Assembly: GCF_004217565.1 (NCBI RefSeq)
Contig: NZ_SHLA01000001.1
Location: forward strand, 3,472,001 to 3,536,000
Length of the DNA: 64,000 nt
Source of the DNA: Zhihengliuella halotolerans
GTDB lineage: Bacteria > Actinomycetota > Actinomycetes > Actinomycetales > Micrococcaceae
Direction: 5' to 3'
A program made the position numbers and the translations under genes. The notes beneath the pieces were generated by a model that was not told the origin of the DNA, did not search any database, and saw only the letters and a list, made by a program, of their open reading frames with translations. The number at the start of each line of letters is the position of its first letter. The first letter of the stretch is position 1. This document shows, in pieces, positions 10,479-18,481 of the stretch.

Positions 10479-10520
10479 CGTCCCGGTTCGCAGTTCGCTG
10501 CGGCCGGGACGTTGTTGTTT
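10479..10520 (+). terminator. Intrinsic terminator after tRNA-Ser
   Basis: The stem CGTCCCGG (10479-10486) / CCGGGACG (10504-10511) is followed by the T-rich run TTGTTGTTT. It is placed 10 nt after the tRNA. Confidence 0.85.
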
Positions 10521-10701
10521 AACCTCTCCGTCGCGAATCCGGGAGGAGGGTTCGCGGCCACAAGATACGCCCGGCCCGGCCCGGCCTGCTTGCTGCGTGA
10601 ATGCCGGATGTTCGCGCCGAACCATTGCCTTCCACGCCGTCAGCCGAGAAACTCACAGGAGACACCCCTTCTAAAGGCGCCTGCGAGAAAGGATGACGAT
10701 C

Positions 10702-11541
10702 ATGGCACACATCGAGTCTCTCCTGTCCAAGCTGGAGCAGTGGAAAGACCTCGACCGCTTGTCCGGCCCGCTGGCCGCGAAGGTCGAGGCCGCGGTCTCC
10801 CCGAAATGCGTGCGCAACCTCCTCAGCGGCAAAGCGCTCGGGCACCCGCTTCATCCCGCTCTCGTCGCCGTCCCGATCGGGGCGTGGGGCACCGCCGCCG
10901 TTCTGGACGTGTGCGGGTACGACGACGCCGCGGACGCCGCGGTAGCCACCGGTCTTCTCGGCGCTGTACCCACGGCGGCGGCCGGCCTGCACGACTGGTC
11001 CTTCACCATGGGCGCCGAGCGCCGCGTCGGGTTGGTGCACGCCGCCGCCAACTCGGCGGCCACGCTCCTCTACGCCGTGTCGCTCGTGAGTCGGCGGGCG
11101 GGTCACCGCGGGCTGGGTCGCTGCCTCTCCTTCGCCGGGTTCGGGCTCGTGAGCGCGGCCGGCTTCCTCGGTGGGCACCTGTCCTACGCCCAGGGGGTGG
11201 GTGTCAGCCGCGCCGGCTGGCGGGAACCGGCTGAGCAGTGGGTCGACGTCGGCCACCTCGACGACTACGACGACGGCGCGCCCACCGTGGTGGAGGTCGA
11301 CGGTGAGCCGGTCATGGTCCTGCGGGACGGCGACGAGATCCTGGCGCTGCACAACACCTGCACCCACCTCGGCGGTCCGCTGGCCGAGGGCGAGCTGCGC
11401 GACGGCTGCGTCGTCTGCCCGTGGCACGGCAGCGAGTTCGATCTACGCACGGGTGCGGTGCTGGCCGGGCCAGCGAGCGTCCGGCAGCCGCGGTACGAGG
11501 CCGAGGTTTCCGACGGCCACGTCCGACTCCGCGCCGCCTGA
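10702..11541 (+). CDS. DUF2231 membrane domain fused to Rieske [2Fe-2S] domain
   Basis: A 279-residue fusion. The first 160 or so residues are a DUF2231-type membrane region: the histidine-containing segment GHPLHPALVAVPIGAW, then about four hydrophobic helices. The C-terminal 105 residues form a Rieske ferredoxin-like domain with cluster ligands C220, H222, C239 and H242 (CTHLGG and CPWHGS). This suggests a membrane-anchored electron-transfer protein facing the cytoplasm; partner and substrate are unknown. I chose the ATG at 10702 over 10693 because the purine-rich AGAAAGGA lies about 8 nt before it but abuts the earlier ATG. The downstream gene 11654 is 112 nt away and may be independent. 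Confidence 0.85.
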   Translation: MAHIESLLSKLEQWKDLDRLSGPLAAKVEAAVSPKCVRNLLSGKALGHPLHPALVAVPIGAWGTAAVLDVCGYDDAADAAVATGLLGAVPTAAAGLHDWSFTMGAERRVGLVHAAANSAATLLYAVSLVSRRAGHRGLGRCLSFAGFGLVSAAGFLGGHLSYAQGVGVSRAGWREPAEQWVDVGHLDDYDDGAPTVVEVDGEPVMVLRDGDEILALHNTCTHLGGPLAEGELRDGCVVCPWHGSEFDLRTGAVLAGPASVRQPRYEAEVSDGHVRLRAA

Positions 11542-11653
11542 ACAGATGCCGTCCCGCGTACGCCCTCCGGAGGAGGCCGGCGTGGTTCGGGGCTCCCGGT
11601 TTCACCCCGCAGGGGGACGCGCCCGGCGTTTTTTGTCCCCTAGCGTGGAGTGC

Positions 11654-12214
11654 ATGAAACATACTCCTGCCGCGGCGTCCCGCTTCGACCCCTATTCACC
11701 GCTCTCGGGCGCCATTCAGGTGGTGGTCACCGGGGCGCTCACGCTCATCGACCCGTCCGCGTTCCGGCCCGACACACGCCGCGTGGCGCGTGGCGCTCTG
11801 TCCGCGGCGACGGGCGTGCTGGTCGGCGCGGTGTGGAACCACGGCATGCGCCAGGCGATGGCCGAGCACGCCGCGCAGGCATCGGAGTCGGCGGAACGCG
11901 TGCAGCATCAGGACGCGTCGGAACCTGGGCGGGACTCGGGGGCTTCCGGTGCGGAGGACTCGAAGCTCGCCGGCACGGGCGCGGCCATCGGTATCGGCGG
12001 TGCCATGGGCGTGCTGACCTACGGCTGGATGCTCCTCGGCGAGAAGATCGACGCCGGCATCCACCGCTCGCTCGCGAACCGAGGAGTACGGCACCCGCGC
12101 GTCGTCATGGCGCTCGGCGCCGCGGGTCTCACTTGGGTTCTCTTCGAAGTCGACCGCCGCACGCGGGACGACGACGGCGAGGCACCCGCCGCGGGTGAGG
12201 CGCCGGCGTCGTAG
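11654..12214 (+). CDS. Hypothetical membrane-associated protein
   Basis: I do not recognise a named family. The 186-residue protein has an amphipathic or hydrophobic stretch at about 18-35, another at 48-62, a polar, acidic central segment (about 70-110, rich in E, S and A), a glycine-rich hydrophobic helix AAIGIGGAMGVLTYG near 115-130, and a final helix VVMALGAAGLTWVLFEV near 150-167. The tail is acidic and alanine-rich. The stop overlaps the next gene's GTG by one nucleotide, so the two are likely co-translated. The start ATG fits the onset of typical coding character. Confidence 0.6.
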   Translation: MKHTPAAASRFDPYSPLSGAIQVVVTGALTLIDPSAFRPDTRRVARGALSAATGVLVGAVWNHGMRQAMAEHAAQASESAERVQHQDASEPGRDSGASGAEDSKLAGTGAAIGIGGAMGVLTYGWMLLGEKIDAGIHRSLANRGVRHPRVVMALGAAGLTWVLFEVDRRTRDDDGEAPAAGEAPAS

Positions 12215-13068
12215 TGGAGAGGGTCCTCCTTGCCGGCGCGACCGGCTACATCGGCCGTCACCTCGCGGCCGCGCTGCACGCCGGCGGGTACCGCGTGCGG
12301 GCGGTCGTCCGGGACGTCGCGCGCGCCGAGGCACCCGGGGCGTTCGGGGCGCCGGCGCTCGCCGGGCTCGTGGACGAGTGGGTGGAGTGCGACGTGGCCC
12401 GCCTCGGGCCTGAGGCGATGGCGGGCGCGGACCGCGTGGTCTCCGCGCTCGGCGTGACGCGGCAGAAGGCCGATCCGTGGGACATCGACTACGCCGCGAA
12501 CCTGCGCCTGCTGGAGCTCGCCGAGGCTGCCGGCACCGCCTCGTTCCTTTACGTCGGCGTCATGAACGCCGCGGGCGGCACGTCCGCCCTGATGCGGGCC
12601 AAGGCCGCGTTCGCGCAGGCGCTGGCCCGGAGCGACGTTGACCCCCAGATCGTCAACCCCTCCGCGTACTTCTCCGACCTGACCGCGATCCTCAATCTCG
12701 CCCGCCGCCGGATCGCCGTGCGCGTCGGCGCCGGGGACACCCGCATCCGGCCGATCCACGGCGCCGACCTCGCCGAGTTCTGCGTGGCCCGCCTGGGTGA
12801 GACGGGCGCGTGGGACGTCGGCGGGCCCGATGTGTTCACCTACCGAGAGGTCGTCGAGCTGGCCTTCGACGCGCTCGGGGCCACACCGCGGTGGATCGTG
12901 GTTCCGCCGGCGGTGCTGAGCGCCGGGGTCTGGGCGGCGGACCGGGCAGGGCCGCGCACGGCGTCGCTCGCCCGGTTCTTCGCCGAGGGCCTTCAGCACG
13001 ACGGCGTCGGCGCGGCGACCGGGGAGCGGCGGCTGCACGACTACTACTATTCGCTCGCGGCCCGCTGA
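12214..13068 (+). CDS. NAD(P)-binding atypical SDR-family oxidoreductase
   Basis: A 284-residue Rossmann-fold protein with the dinucleotide-binding signature LLAGATGYIGRHLA at the very N-terminus. It resembles the extended/atypical SDR or NmrA-like group of NAD(P)H-binding proteins rather than a classical YxxxK dehydrogenase; I do not see a clear catalytic YxxxK pair. It may bind quinone or a small metabolite, or act as a redox sensor. The start is GTG, sharing a base with the upstream stop. It converges on a decayed SRPBCC gene 16 nt away with no obvious terminator between. Confidence 0.8.
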   Translation: MERVLLAGATGYIGRHLAAALHAGGYRVRAVVRDVARAEAPGAFGAPALAGLVDEWVECDVARLGPEAMAGADRVVSALGVTRQKADPWDIDYAANLRLLELAEAAGTASFLYVGVMNAAGGTSALMRAKAAFAQALARSDVDPQIVNPSAYFSDLTAILNLARRRIAVRVGAGDTRIRPIHGADLAEFCVARLGETGAWDVGGPDVFTYREVVELAFDALGATPRWIVVPPAVLSAGVWAADRAGPRTASLARFFAEGLQHDGVGAATGERRLHDYYYSLAAR

Positions 13069-13084
13069 CGAAGCGCCCGGGCGG

Positions 13085-13450
13085 TCAAGCGCGGCCTTCG
13101 GCCGATCGCCGGGACTCGACGAACCGCGCGAGCTGGGCGACGACCATGCCCCAGCCGTCGTGGAAGCCGAGCGCATCCGTGAAGACCAGCCGCTCCTGCG
13201 GGTCGACGGCGAGAAAGCAGCCCGTGATGTGCGGGCCGAAGCCGCCGTCCGGGAGGCGGAGCTCGGTGCGGAAGGAGCCACCGGGGTGCAGGTCGAGGTC
13301 GAGCACGCGGCAGACCTCGGGCTCGGGCACTCACCACTGGGCGAGGTTCGCCGGGTTCGCCCACGCGTCCCAGACGGCCACGCGCGGGGCCTTGATGATG
13401 CGGGAGACCGTCAGGTCCAGGTCGTTGCTGACTGCTGAGGTGTTGTTCAT
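13085..13450 (-). pseudogene. SRPBCC/AHSA1-family protein, disrupted
   Basis: The frame starts at ATG 13450 (MNNTSAVSNDLDLTVSR), overlapping the ArsR-like stop by 4 nt. It reads as a START/AHSA1-like domain (IIKAPRVAVWDAWANPANLAQW) and then meets an in-frame TGA at 13331-13333. The same frame continues directly with VPEPEVCRVLDLDLHPGG, the expected continuation; family members usually have W-W-V-P here, so TGA looks like a mutated TGG codon. Further on, VFTDAL is joined straight to GFHDGWG, skipping about 45 residues normally present. So there are two independent lesions: a nonsense codon and an in-frame internal deletion. Intact relatives are about 155 residues; this has about 120 codons. 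It is almost certainly non-functional. Confidence 0.82.
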
Positions 13451-13725
13451 GCCGGTGACTCCTTGTCGTCTCGGGTGGCCACGAAGCGCTCGAGCCGGTC
13501 GGTACGCTCCTCCCAGATCCTCCGCTGCTCGTCGAGCCAGGATTCGACGGCGTCGAACGGCTGCCGCTCGAGTGTGCACATGCGCACCCGGCCCGTCTTG
13601 CGGGTGCTGATCCAGCCGGACTTCTCGAGCTGGCGGATGTGCTTCATGAAGGACGGCAGCGCCATCTCGAACGGCGACGCCAATTCGCCGACGGTCGTCG
13701 GTCCCCGTCCGAGCCGGTCCAGCAC
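13447..13725 (-). pseudogene. ArsR-family regulator, N-terminally truncated
   Basis: The 92 residues from GTG at 13725 contain the winged-helix core of the ArsR subgroup that typically partners SRPBCC genes (LDRLGRGPTTVGELA, ALPSFMKHIRQLEKSGW, STKTG-like turn STRKTGRVR). Relatives have about 20 further residues at the N-terminus, including a conserved D-P-T-R-R motif. Here that part is missing: an in-frame TGA, which is also the stop of the neighbouring oxygenase gene, lies only 15 codons upstream of the GTG, and the intervening codons do not match the family. The deletion has probably removed the native start and promoter. With the damaged SRPBCC partner this is a decaying two-gene unit. A shortened but folded protein cannot be excluded. 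Confidence 0.65.
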
Positions 13726-13770
13726 CGTGCGGGCGCCCGCACGACGAGGTCTGCCGCCCCGCCGGCTCGG

Positions 13771-14796
13771 TCAGCCGGCCGAGAGCTCGGGGTAGTGGCG
13801 GGCGGCGGTCTCCGGATGCGCACGCAGGAAACCCTTGAGGACGTTGGCGCCGTAGGAGGAGAGCATCGGGTTCTCCGGGTCGTCGGAGACCCCGCGGGCG
13901 TCGGCCGCCAGCGCGGCCGGGAGTTCGACCTCCTCGATCACGGCGTCCAGGCGCGGTGACCAGAAGAAGGGGACCGAGTAGCGGTCGACGCCGGCCGGCG
14001 GGGCGGTCACGCGGTGGATGGTGGCCATCAGGTAGCCGTCCGTCGCGACCTCAAGCATTTCGCCGAGATTGACCACGAGCGCGCCCTCGATCGGTTCGAC
14101 GGTGATCCACTCGTCCTGACCGTACGGCTGGACCTCGAGCCCACCCACGGTGTCCTGCAGCAGCAGGGTCACGAACCCGTAGTCCGCGTGGGCGCCGACA
14201 CCCTGGTTTCCGGCCTCGGGGACCTGACCGCCCACGTAGTGCACGAGCTTGGCCATCCAGGCCGGAGTGTCGGCGAACGGCTCGTCGAAATGGTCCTCGT
14301 TGAGGCCGAGGGCGACGGCGATCGCGGCGAGCAGTTCCGCGCCGACGCGGCTCATCAGTCCGGCCCACTCCGTGGCGGCGCGCTCGAGGTCGGGGAACGA
14401 CGCGGGCCACTGGTTCGGGCCCTGGAGCTTGAAGAAAGAACGCCCCTCCGGCACCGGATCGACGATGGGGCGTTCCGGCCCGAAATCGATCTGCTCGCGG
14501 GAGTCGGCCCGGCCCCGGGTCACTTCCTTGCCCAGCCGCGTGTAGCCGCGGAACTGCGCGGAATTGCGGTTGTCGAGCGCGAGCCGGTCCGCGAGGGGCA
14601 GCGCGAAGAAGCGCGCGACCGTGTCGAGGAGCTCGGCAGTCTGGCCGTTGCGGGCGCCGTAACCGGTGATCTGGAAGAAACCTACGTGGTGCGCGGCGTC
14701 GCGCAGGGCGTCGATGAATTCCGGGTTGAAGCGGCCGTCCGCGGCTCGTGCGGAGGAGAGGTCGAGCACCGGGACAGAGGTACGGGGCGTTGTCAT
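13771..14796 (-). CDS. Isopenicillin N synthase-like 2OG-Fe(II) dioxygenase
   Basis: A 341-residue non-haem iron oxygenase of the IPNS/plant-DIOX type. The iron ligands are visible as H-x-D in VGAHADYGFVTLL and the distal histidine in ATIHRVTAPP, followed by the 2-oxoglutarate-binding R-x-S (DRYSVPFFW). The N-terminal DIOX_N segment begins VPVLDLSSARA. I prefer ATG 14796 (MTTPRTSVPVLDL) because the domain begins immediately; an in-frame ATG at 14835 would add 13 residues. Neither has a good ribosome site, so a leaderless message is possible. Such genes are widespread in soil actinobacteria without beta-lactam clusters, and no NRPS is present here. The substrate is unknown. Confidence 0.88.
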   Translation of the reverse strand: MTTPRTSVPVLDLSSARAADGRFNPEFIDALRDAAHHVGFFQITGYGARNGQTAELLDTVARFFALPLADRLALDNRNSAQFRGYTRLGKEVTRGRADSREQIDFGPERPIVDPVPEGRSFFKLQGPNQWPASFPDLERAATEWAGLMSRVGAELLAAIAVALGLNEDHFDEPFADTPAWMAKLVHYVGGQVPEAGNQGVGAHADYGFVTLLLQDTVGGLEVQPYGQDEWITVEPIEGALVVNLGEMLEVATDGYLMATIHRVTAPPAGVDRYSVPFFWSPRLDAVIEEVELPAALAADARGVSDDPENPMLSSYGANVLKGFLRAHPETAARHYPELSAG

Positions 14797-15060
14797 AAAA
14801 GTCAGGTTAAGACCGATTGTTGCGCGGCCCTGCATGAGTATGACGCCGGATTGACAGATGTTACGCCTGGTTTCGACGGTCTTGACGAGAGTGCGTTACG
14901 AGAACATACGCCCCGTCGGGGGTCGCGGTGGCGCGCGTCACGTCACGTTTGCGGATTCCGCCACTCGTGCGCCCTAAACTGACGCTCAGCGGTAGGCGGG
15001 TGCAGCGGCCGGCCGCGCGACGTCGTCGTACGCGGTGGCATGAGAGCGCTAGGGGAGTGA

Positions 15061-15696
15061 ATGAAGAACGAAGATCCACGGCGGTGGCAGGACCAGCGCA
15101 TCGTCGTGCAAGACGACCTGATGGAGATCAAGGCCGAGACGCACGACCCCGAGCTCGTCGACAGCCCGGAACACTTCCGCCGCCGGCTGTGGCACGGGAT
15201 CGTCCTCACGTTCATTTTCCTCCTCGTGGTAGCAGTGGGGATCACGGCCTACCTCGTGCTCGCCCGCAAGGTGGAGCTGCCCTTCCTGCCCATGGGTCCC
15301 GAGGAGACAGTGGCGGCCCAGGACGACAACGACTGCCCCGCCGGCGAATTCGAGTACCTCAGCCACGGCGACGTGACGATCGATGTGTACAACGGGTCGG
15401 TGCAGGCCGGGCTGGCCGGCGATGTGCGGGACCGGCTGGTGAAGCGCGGCTTCGTCTCCGGCCGCGTCGGCAACCAGCAGCTGAGCAACCGCGGCGCAGT
15501 GTCGGCGATCGTCGTCAGCGGCGCAGACGGTCGCGACGAGGCACTGACCGTGCAGCGGCACCTGCCGGGGTCCACGTACGCGTTCGACGGCCGCCTCGGA
15601 GACGGCCACGTCGTCGTGCTGGTCGGGGAGGGGTATGACGGCGTGACGAAGGCGGCCGACCTCGATCGCGAGCCCGGCCCCCTGGCCTGCGAGTAG
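15061..15696 (+). CDS. LytR C-terminal domain membrane protein
   Basis: The 211-residue protein has a cytoplasmic N-terminus of about 45 residues and one transmembrane helix (IVLTFIFLLVVAVGITAYLVL, near 48-69). After it comes an extracytoplasmic LytR_C domain (about 100-200: VTIDVYNGSVQAGLAGDVRD, then GFVSGRVGN) like that at the end of LytR-CpsA-Psr proteins. The catalytic LCP domain itself is absent, so it probably binds cell-wall polymer or a partner rather than acting as a ligase. The start ATG follows AGGGGAGTGA closely. It is monocistronic. Confidence 0.82.
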   Translation: MKNEDPRRWQDQRIVVQDDLMEIKAETHDPELVDSPEHFRRRLWHGIVLTFIFLLVVAVGITAYLVLARKVELPFLPMGPEETVAAQDDNDCPAGEFEYLSHGDVTIDVYNGSVQAGLAGDVRDRLVKRGFVSGRVGNQQLSNRGAVSAIVVSGADGRDEALTVQRHLPGSTYAFDGRLGDGHVVVLVGEGYDGVTKAADLDREPGPLACE

Positions 15697-15854
15697 ACGT
15701 CAGACGTCGCGGACTGAGTCGTCGACGCGACATCCGCGGGCATGACATGCCTCACGCCTGATCCGGACCGCCGCCCGCGATGCCTTGCGGGAGGCGGGAT
15801 GCGACGCCGAATCGTGATGTGACGCCATTCTCACCGTCACGAAACCCGGATAAC

Positions 15855-17300
15855 ATGACGGCCATGTCTGACGCACCGGTATCGCACCCCCACAAAACTC
15901 CCAAGAAGGTGATCGGCGTCGCGGTCGCCGCCGCCATCGGCGGTTTCCTCTTCGGCTTCGACAGCGCGGTGATCAACGGCACGGTCGACGCGGTCCAGGG
16001 AACGTTCGGCCTCGGCGCGGGTCTGATCGGGTTCGCCGTCTCCTGCGCGCTCCTCGGCGCGATGGTCGGCGCTTGGATCGCCGGCCCCATCGCGGACCGC
16101 AAAGGCCGAGTCAAGGCGATGGTCCTGGCTTCGATCCTCTTCACGATCTCCGCGATCGGCTCCGGCTTCGCCTTCGGCGTGACGGATCTGATCCTGTGGC
16201 GCTTCCTCGGCGGCATCGGCGTCGGCATGGCCTCCGTGCTCGCCCCGGCCTACATCGCTGAGGTCTCCCCGGCGCACAGCCGCGGCCGACTGGGTTCGCT
16301 GCAGCAGATGGCCATCGTCGTCGGCATCTTCGTCGCCTTCCTCTCCAACGCGTTCATCGCGGGCAGCGCCGGCGGAGCGGCGAACGAGGGCTGGTTCGGC
16401 ATGGACGCCTGGCGCCTGATGTTCCTCGCCGAGACCATTCCGGCCATCATCTACGGCATTCTGGCGCTGCGGCTGCCGGAGTCTCCCCGCTACTTGGTCG
16501 CGATCAGTGATTACGCCCGAGCGGGCAAGGCGCTCGTGGAAGTCGTCGGCCTGCAGACCAAGGAAGAAGTCGAACAGAAGATCGCCGACATCAAGGCGAC
16601 CATCAACATCGAGACCAAGCAGGGCCTGCACACGCTGACCGGCGGGCGCGGCTGGCTCCTGCCGATCGTGTGGGTCGGCATTCTGCTCTCGGTGTTCCAG
16701 CAATTCGTCGGCATCAACGTGATCTTCTACTACTCGACCTCCCTGTGGAAGTCGGTGGGCTTCGACGAGAGCGCGTCCTTCACGATCTCGGTGGTCACCT
16801 CGATCGTCAACGTACTCGTGACGATCGTCGCGATCCTGCTCGTCGACAAGATCGGCCGCAAGCCGCTGCTGCTCATGGGCTCCGCGGGCATGGCCGTCAC
16901 GCTGATCCTCATGGCCGTCTCCTTCAGCCAGTCCATCGTGACCCCGGCAGCAGAGCCGGGCGGCGAGGCTGTCGTCAGCCTGCCCGGAGCATGGGGCGTG
17001 GTCGCGTTGATCAGCGCCAACCTCTACGTCGTGTCTTTCGGTATCTCGTGGGGCCCCGTCGTGTGGGTCCTGCTCGGCGAGATGTTCCCGAACAAGATGC
17101 GCGCCGCGGCGCTGTCTGTCGCAGCTGCCGCCCAGTGGGCCTCGAACTTCCTGATCAGCCAGACGTTCCCGTCTCTGGCGGAGGTCGGCCTCACGCTCGC
17201 CTACGGCCTGTACGCGACGTTCGCCGTTCTGTCCTTCTTCTTCGTCTGGCGTTTCGTCGAGGAGACCAAGGGCAAGGAACTCGAGGACATGCACAAGTAG
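15855..17300 (+). CDS. MFS sugar porter (sugar:H+ symporter)
   Basis: A 481-residue, 12-helix transporter of the sugar porter family. Hallmarks are GFLFGFDSAVINGT in helix 1, GPIADRKGR in loop 2-3, PESPRYLV after helix 6, QQFVGINVIFYYS in helix 7 and KIGRKPLLL in loop 8-9. The QQ-N arrangement in helix 7 matches hexose or pentose carriers such as GlcP and XylE; the exact sugar is not decidable. I take ATG 15855 (MTAMSDAPVS). An upstream in-frame ATG would add 25 arginine- and proline-rich residues unlike the family, and ATG 15864 is also possible. A bidirectional hairpin follows. Confidence 0.9.
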   Translation: MTAMSDAPVSHPHKTPKKVIGVAVAAAIGGFLFGFDSAVINGTVDAVQGTFGLGAGLIGFAVSCALLGAMVGAWIAGPIADRKGRVKAMVLASILFTISAIGSGFAFGVTDLILWRFLGGIGVGMASVLAPAYIAEVSPAHSRGRLGSLQQMAIVVGIFVAFLSNAFIAGSAGGAANEGWFGMDAWRLMFLAETIPAIIYGILALRLPESPRYLVAISDYARAGKALVEVVGLQTKEEVEQKIADIKATINIETKQGLHTLTGGRGWLLPIVWVGILLSVFQQFVGINVIFYYSTSLWKSVGFDESASFTISVVTSIVNVLVTIVAILLVDKIGRKPLLLMGSAGMAVTLILMAVSFSQSIVTPAAEPGGEAVVSLPGAWGVVALISANLYVVSFGISWGPVVWVLLGEMFPNKMRAAALSVAAAAQWASNFLISQTFPSLAEVGLTLAYGLYATFAVLSFFFVWRFVEETKGKELEDMHK

Positions 17301-17320
17301 CCCCGCACCGCCCCAAAAAA

Positions 17321-17360
17321 GGTGGCCGCCGCCCGCGTATCGACGCGGACGGCGGCCACC
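17321..17360. terminator. Bidirectional terminator hairpin
   Basis: An imperfect 17-nt inverted repeat (GGTGGCCGCC... / ...GGCGGCCACC) with a 6-nt loop lies between the converging sugar porter and DsbA-like genes, preceded by AAAAAA on the plus strand, which gives a T run for minus-strand transcription. Confidence 0.75.
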
Positions 17361-17379
17361 GTCGTCTGAGCCTGAGCGG

Positions 17380-18108
17380 TCAGTCGCAGCCCTGCGGGCC
17401 ACACGCCGGGCCATCGGCGGGCGAAGTTGCGCCACCGACCATCGTCAGCGGGGTCAGCTCGCCGTAGGCCTGCTCCAGGGCGCGAGCGAAGGTCTCGGCC
17501 GGCTGCGCGCCGGAGACCCCGTACTTGCCGTCCAGTACGAAGAACGGCACGCCCGTGATGCCCAGCCGTCGGGCTGATGCGACGTCCTCGCGCACCGCGT
17601 CGGTGAACTCGTCGGAGTCGAGAACCCGCACGACGTCGTCGAGGGCGATGCCGGTACCGGTCGCCAGAGCGATCAGCTCGTCGCGATCGCCGATGTCGCG
17701 CCCGTGCTCGAAGTGCGCCGAGAGCAGGGCTTCCTTGAGTTCGTCGGCCAACTCGTATTCGGCGGCCAGGTGCAGGACGCGGTGGGCGCTGAACGAATTG
17801 GCGACCTTGAGGGCGGAGAAGTCGTAGTGCAGGCCCTCGGCTGCGGCCTGTGCGGCGACATGCTCAAACATCTGCGCCACCTGGTCGCGGGGCATCCCCT
17901 TCCGCTCTGCGAGGTAGTCGAGCTCAGACCCGGCATAGTGCGCGGGAAGGTCCGGGTCCAGCTGGTAGCTGTGCCACACGATGTCGATCTGATCCTCAAA
18001 CGGGACGGAACGGAGGGCGGATTCGAAGCGGCGCTTGCCGATGTAGCACCACGGGCAGGCGACGTCGCTCCAGATGTCGACCTTCAGGCGCGGGGATTCT
18101 GCTGTCAT
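17380..18108 (-). CDS. DsbA/FrnE-family thioredoxin-fold oxidoreductase
   Basis: A 242-residue protein with the thioredoxin-like active site CPWC in DVACPWCYIGKRRFE at about residues 14-28, followed by the helical insertion typical of the FrnE/polyketide-isomerase-like subgroup, and VPFFVLDGKYGVSGAQP near 195, the cis-proline loop. There is no signal peptide, so it is cytoplasmic. Members act as disulfide or glutathione/mycothiol-linked oxidoreductases, but the physiological partner is unknown. I chose ATG 18108 (MTAESPRLKVDIWSD) because the longer frame upstream has no family similarity. A C-terminal CGPQGCD adds two cysteines. Confidence 0.88.
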   Translation of the reverse strand: MTAESPRLKVDIWSDVACPWCYIGKRRFESALRSVPFEDQIDIVWHSYQLDPDLPAHYAGSELDYLAERKGMPRDQVAQMFEHVAAQAAAEGLHYDFSALKVANSFSAHRVLHLAAEYELADELKEALLSAHFEHGRDIGDRDELIALATGTGIALDDVVRVLDSDEFTDAVREDVASARRLGITGVPFFVLDGKYGVSGAQPAETFARALEQAYGELTPLTMVGGATSPADGPACGPQGCD

Positions 18109-18481
18109 GCCGTGTTCAACCTCGGATCGGCCCTGCACATTCCCGAGCCCACGGGTGTCGGAATGGTGCGGCAGCGGTCTGATGCTCGGCGACCCCCAAT
18201 GGAGGGTGAAGTGAATTCCACATGAACGGGACAATGAGTGTCTTGGTATCCCTTGCGGCATAACGTGAGGCCACGACCGAGTTCGCCAGGGGGTGGCGGT
18301 CGAATACGGCTTCATCAGGCATTGCTTCGATCTTCAACGGCACGAAAACTTTGCTCAACATGTTGCTCCGCGACCGTTATATCCAATAGTGTTCAAAACG
18401 CAGGGACGACCATCACTCGCAGGCCCGCACGCACAGGTCCTTCAGCTGTGCCGCGAGACGACACAGAAAGAGACAGTGCCG
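18109..18481. other. Intergenic region between DsbA-like gene and protease gene
   Basis: This 373-nt stretch is a divergent promoter region with no convincing ORF. It is less GC-rich than its surroundings near 18340-18400 and holds a perfect 10-bp palindrome CAACATGTTG at 18356-18365, followed by TTATAT at 18377, a possible -10 box for the protease gene. I cannot assign a regulator. Confidence 0.4.

Noticed and set aside
12019-13281. 420-codon minus-strand frame across the SDR gene
   Set aside because: Spans several intergenic junctions and has low-complexity composition; it is not a gene.
13771-14796. IPNS-like gene considered as a sign of a beta-lactam biosynthetic cluster
   Set aside because: No NRPS or other biosynthetic genes nearby; IPNS-family oxygenases are widespread without such clusters.
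15837-17435. Long minus-strand frame opposite the sugar porter (and a similar one opposite the purine permease at 25250-26845)
   Set aside because: Highly charged D/R/H-rich composition is typical of antisense reading of membrane-protein genes.
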